Of a stretch of 25,502 bases of DNA, positions 24,051-25,502 are shown piece by piece (position 1 is the first letter of the stretch; every line of letters starts with the position of its first letter). The translations under genes were made by a program, and so were the position numbers. Source of the DNA: JANQIV01 sp050117315 (lineage in GTDB: Bacteria; Bacteroidota; Ignavibacteria; Ignavibacteriales; Melioribacteraceae). A model generated the notes under the pieces. It saw only the letters and a list, made by a program, of their open reading frames with translations, was not told where the DNA came from and made no database searches. Where the stretch lies: assembly GCA_050117315.1 (NCBI GenBank), contig JASFMY010000105.1, positions 1 to 25,502 of the forward strand. Direction: 5' to 3'.

Positions 24051-25265
24051 ATGGAAAATTTTATTGAAAATAGAAAAATACTTTACGTAGATGATGAACC
24101 TGAATTGCTGAGGTCTTTTTATTCGCTTTTGCGAAAAGAAAAAGTTGATGTAGTTACACTGCAGGATTCAAGTCAAATTAATAACATTTTAGATGAGCAC
24201 GGACCTTTTTCAGTTGTCTTCTCAGATCAGCGTATGCCTGTTTATGACGGCGTGAAAGTACTGGAAACAATTAAAGAGAAGTACCCCGAAACAGTGAGAG
24301 TTCTCGTAACGGGTTATTCCGATTATAAAGACACAATCAGGGCAATTAATAACGGCGGTATAATTTCTTATATTGCAAAACCCTGGAATGATGAAGAATT
24401 AAAAAAGAGTATCAATGAATGGGTCGGCCAATTCAACTTAAAAGCACACAACAATTATTTAATGAAAGCCCTGGATGAAGAGAATAAAAAATTAAATGAA
24501 TTGCTTAACGGAACCGTTGCGCAAACGGTAAGGATACTGGGCGATATAACCAGCAATATATCGCCGCAGGTTGCTGTGCTTGGGGAAAAAGTAAAAAAAA
24601 TCGGTTATACATTTCTTAACGCATTAATAGGACTTACACCGCAGGAGAAATGGGAAATTAGGCGGTCTATCGATTTGTTTGATCTCGGGATTGCGCTACT
24701 GCCGGTTTCTTTACAAGTGTTAATTGAAAAACAAGGACTGGCGATTTTGGATAATTCGCCGGTTGCCAGGAATCATCATTTATTAGCTGCCGGTTTGTTA
24801 AAAGATATCCCCAGATTCGGACCGGTTGCAAGAATAATTGAACTCCAGTCAAAAGATTTTAACGGTGGGGGTATACCGGAAAATGTTAATGTTAAGGGAC
24901 TAGAATTACCTCTCGGCTCAAGATTACTTCATATAATTGTGGACCTTGTTAAAAAAATAGACGGTAAATTATCGGGCAAAGAAATTTTAAGAATAATGAG
25001 ACGCAATCCCTTAAAATATGATACGGACTTGATAAAATTCATTTTAGGAGAAAATACAAGATTTTCCGCTAAATATGAAGTCAAAAGGATTATGATTCCC
25101 GAAATAGCATCGGGTATGATCTTGCTCGAAAATATTAAAACCCAAAAAGGCCAGTTACTTTTAAAAGCAAACGTCCCGCTGACAGAAACTTCGAGAAATA
25201 TTCTTTTGCAATGGCATAGAAAAGAACCCCTTAATGAGCCTATAAAAGTGAGAATACCTTTGTAA
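24051..25265 (+). CDS. Response regulator with degenerate HD-GYP-like output domain
   Basis: 404 residues. The receiver (about 8-125) has D14, D15, phosphorylated D59 in VVFSDQRMP, T87 and K110. After a coiled linker (130-160) comes a helical domain with the outline of HD-GYP proteins, but the catalytic signatures are altered. The HD site reads LFDLGIALLP in place of LLHDIGK, the HHE motif is absent, and GYP has become GGIP in NGGGIPENV. Cyclic-di-GMP hydrolysis is therefore unlikely; a binding or scaffold role is more probable. A further C-terminal part (about 330-404) is unassigned. It follows the REC-HDOD gene by 12 bases with AGAGAA before the ATG, as the last gene of the operon. Confidence 0.8.
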   Translation: MENFIENRKILYVDDEPELLRSFYSLLRKEKVDVVTLQDSSQINNILDEHGPFSVVFSDQRMPVYDGVKVLETIKEKYPETVRVLVTGYSDYKDTIRAINNGGIISYIAKPWNDEELKKSINEWVGQFNLKAHNNYLMKALDEENKKLNELLNGTVAQTVRILGDITSNISPQVAVLGEKVKKIGYTFLNALIGLTPQEKWEIRRSIDLFDLGIALLPVSLQVLIEKQGLAILDNSPVARNHHLLAAGLLKDIPRFGPVARIIELQSKDFNGGGIPENVNVKGLELPLGSRLLHIIVDLVKKIDGKLSGKEILRIMRRNPLKYDTDLIKFILGENTRFSAKYEVKRIMIPEIASGMILLENIKTQKGQLLLKANVPLTETSRNILLQWHRKEPLNEPIKVRIPL

Positions 25266-25300
25266 TATAGAACAACCAGACTTATTAAAAGTATACTTGG

Positions 25301-25328
25301 TTTATCAAAATGATAAAATTTTTTTAAT
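25301..25328 (+). terminator. AT-rich hairpin with T run ending the kinase operon
   Basis: TTTATCA at 25301-25307 and TGATAAA at 25311-25317 pair around AAA, and a run ATTTTTTT follows directly. The stem is short and AT-rich, so termination may be partial, but position (36 bases past the last stop) and the T run fit. Confidence 0.55.
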
Positions 25329-25378
25329 TTAATAAAATTCTTTCGCCTTTTTTTCTATAACCGTTAACTACTAATTCA

Positions 25379-25424
25379 ATAGAGTTTCTGCACAATAAAC
25401 CACTATGGACTACAAGTCCATAGT
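25379..25424. repeat. Copy of the MITE terminal repeat with adjacent strong hairpin
   Basis: TAGAGTTTCTGCACAATAAA starting at 25379 differs by one base from the left end of the element at 19204. Ten bases on, ACTATGGAC (25402-25410) and GTCCATAGT (25416-25424) form a perfect 9-bp stem with a TACAA loop. This may be the end of a related, possibly larger mobile element continuing past the window, with the hairpin as element structure or as terminator of the minus-strand gene beside it. Confidence 0.5.
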
Positions 25425-25445
25425 TTTATTTAAGACTGAAAGTCA

Positions 25446-25502
25446 TTATTCTATTATAAAATTTGATTCATCTTCATCATCTGGTTTTCTGTGATGCTCC
25501 AA
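25446..25502 (-). CDS. C-terminal end of a minus-strand protein (partial)
   Basis: The last 18 codons of a gene that enters from the right edge read LEHHRKPDDEDESNFIIE and stop at 25446-25448. The acidic end is plausible protein, and the other two frames stop sooner or look worse, but the segment is too short to be sure. Its place between the window edge and a mobile-element-like end suggests it could be the transposase of that element. I do not recognise the family. Confidence 0.3.
   Translation of the reverse strand: MEHHRKPDDEDESNFIIE

Overview
The window is AT-rich and reads as a chromosomal segment of a member of the Bacteroidota/Chlorobiota/Ignavibacteriota group, with Ignavibacteria-like the best guess. 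The reasons are one good TTTG / TAnnTTTG type promoter, a PorT-like outer-membrane beta-barrel protein, a RiPP leader of the Bacteroidota KLxLNxxDLKVESF type, a tiny AURKAIP1/COX24-type basic protein, and signalling genes rich in PAS, HDOD and REC domains. The taxonomic call is inference from gene style, not from a marker gene.

Region 1-2026 is accessory DNA. It opens with the last 44 codons of an IS630-like transposase and two 26-bp inverted copies of an insertion-sequence end. Then come GC-rich palindromic repeats and, on the minus strand, a 113-residue Cys/Thr-rich peptide that looks like the precursor of a ribosomally made, modified peptide. No modification enzyme is visible.

Region 2027-7634 holds single genes. 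They are a radical-SAM aminomutase of the KamA family with glutamate-2,3-aminomutase-like substrate residues, an unrecognised 272-residue protein, an outer-membrane beta-barrel protein, and a short IMPDH/GMPR-family enzyme closest to GMP reductase. A decayed toxin-antitoxin pair follows on the minus strand.

Region 7635-14606 carries a minus-strand copZ-copA copper pair and a divergent protein of about 14 TPR repeats. Two minus-strand paralogous membrane-tethered proteins follow, then a plus-strand HU, zinc-ribbon/TPR and COX24-type run, and a tRNA-Thr(CGT).

Region 14607-25265 is a signalling block. The first operon encodes a membrane-tethered solute-binding protein, a histidine kinase and a sigma-54 response regulator. 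It has no transport permease, so the binding protein probably acts as the sensor for the kinase, and a possible sigma-54 promoter lies upstream. The second operon encodes a 1092-residue kinase with a pseudo-receiver (Glu in place of the phospho-Asp) and five PAS domains, followed by REC-HDOD and REC-degenerate-HD-GYP proteins. A 143-bp MITE-like element sits between the two operons. Its 17-bp end recurs near the right edge of the window, beside a strong hairpin and the end of a minus-strand gene.
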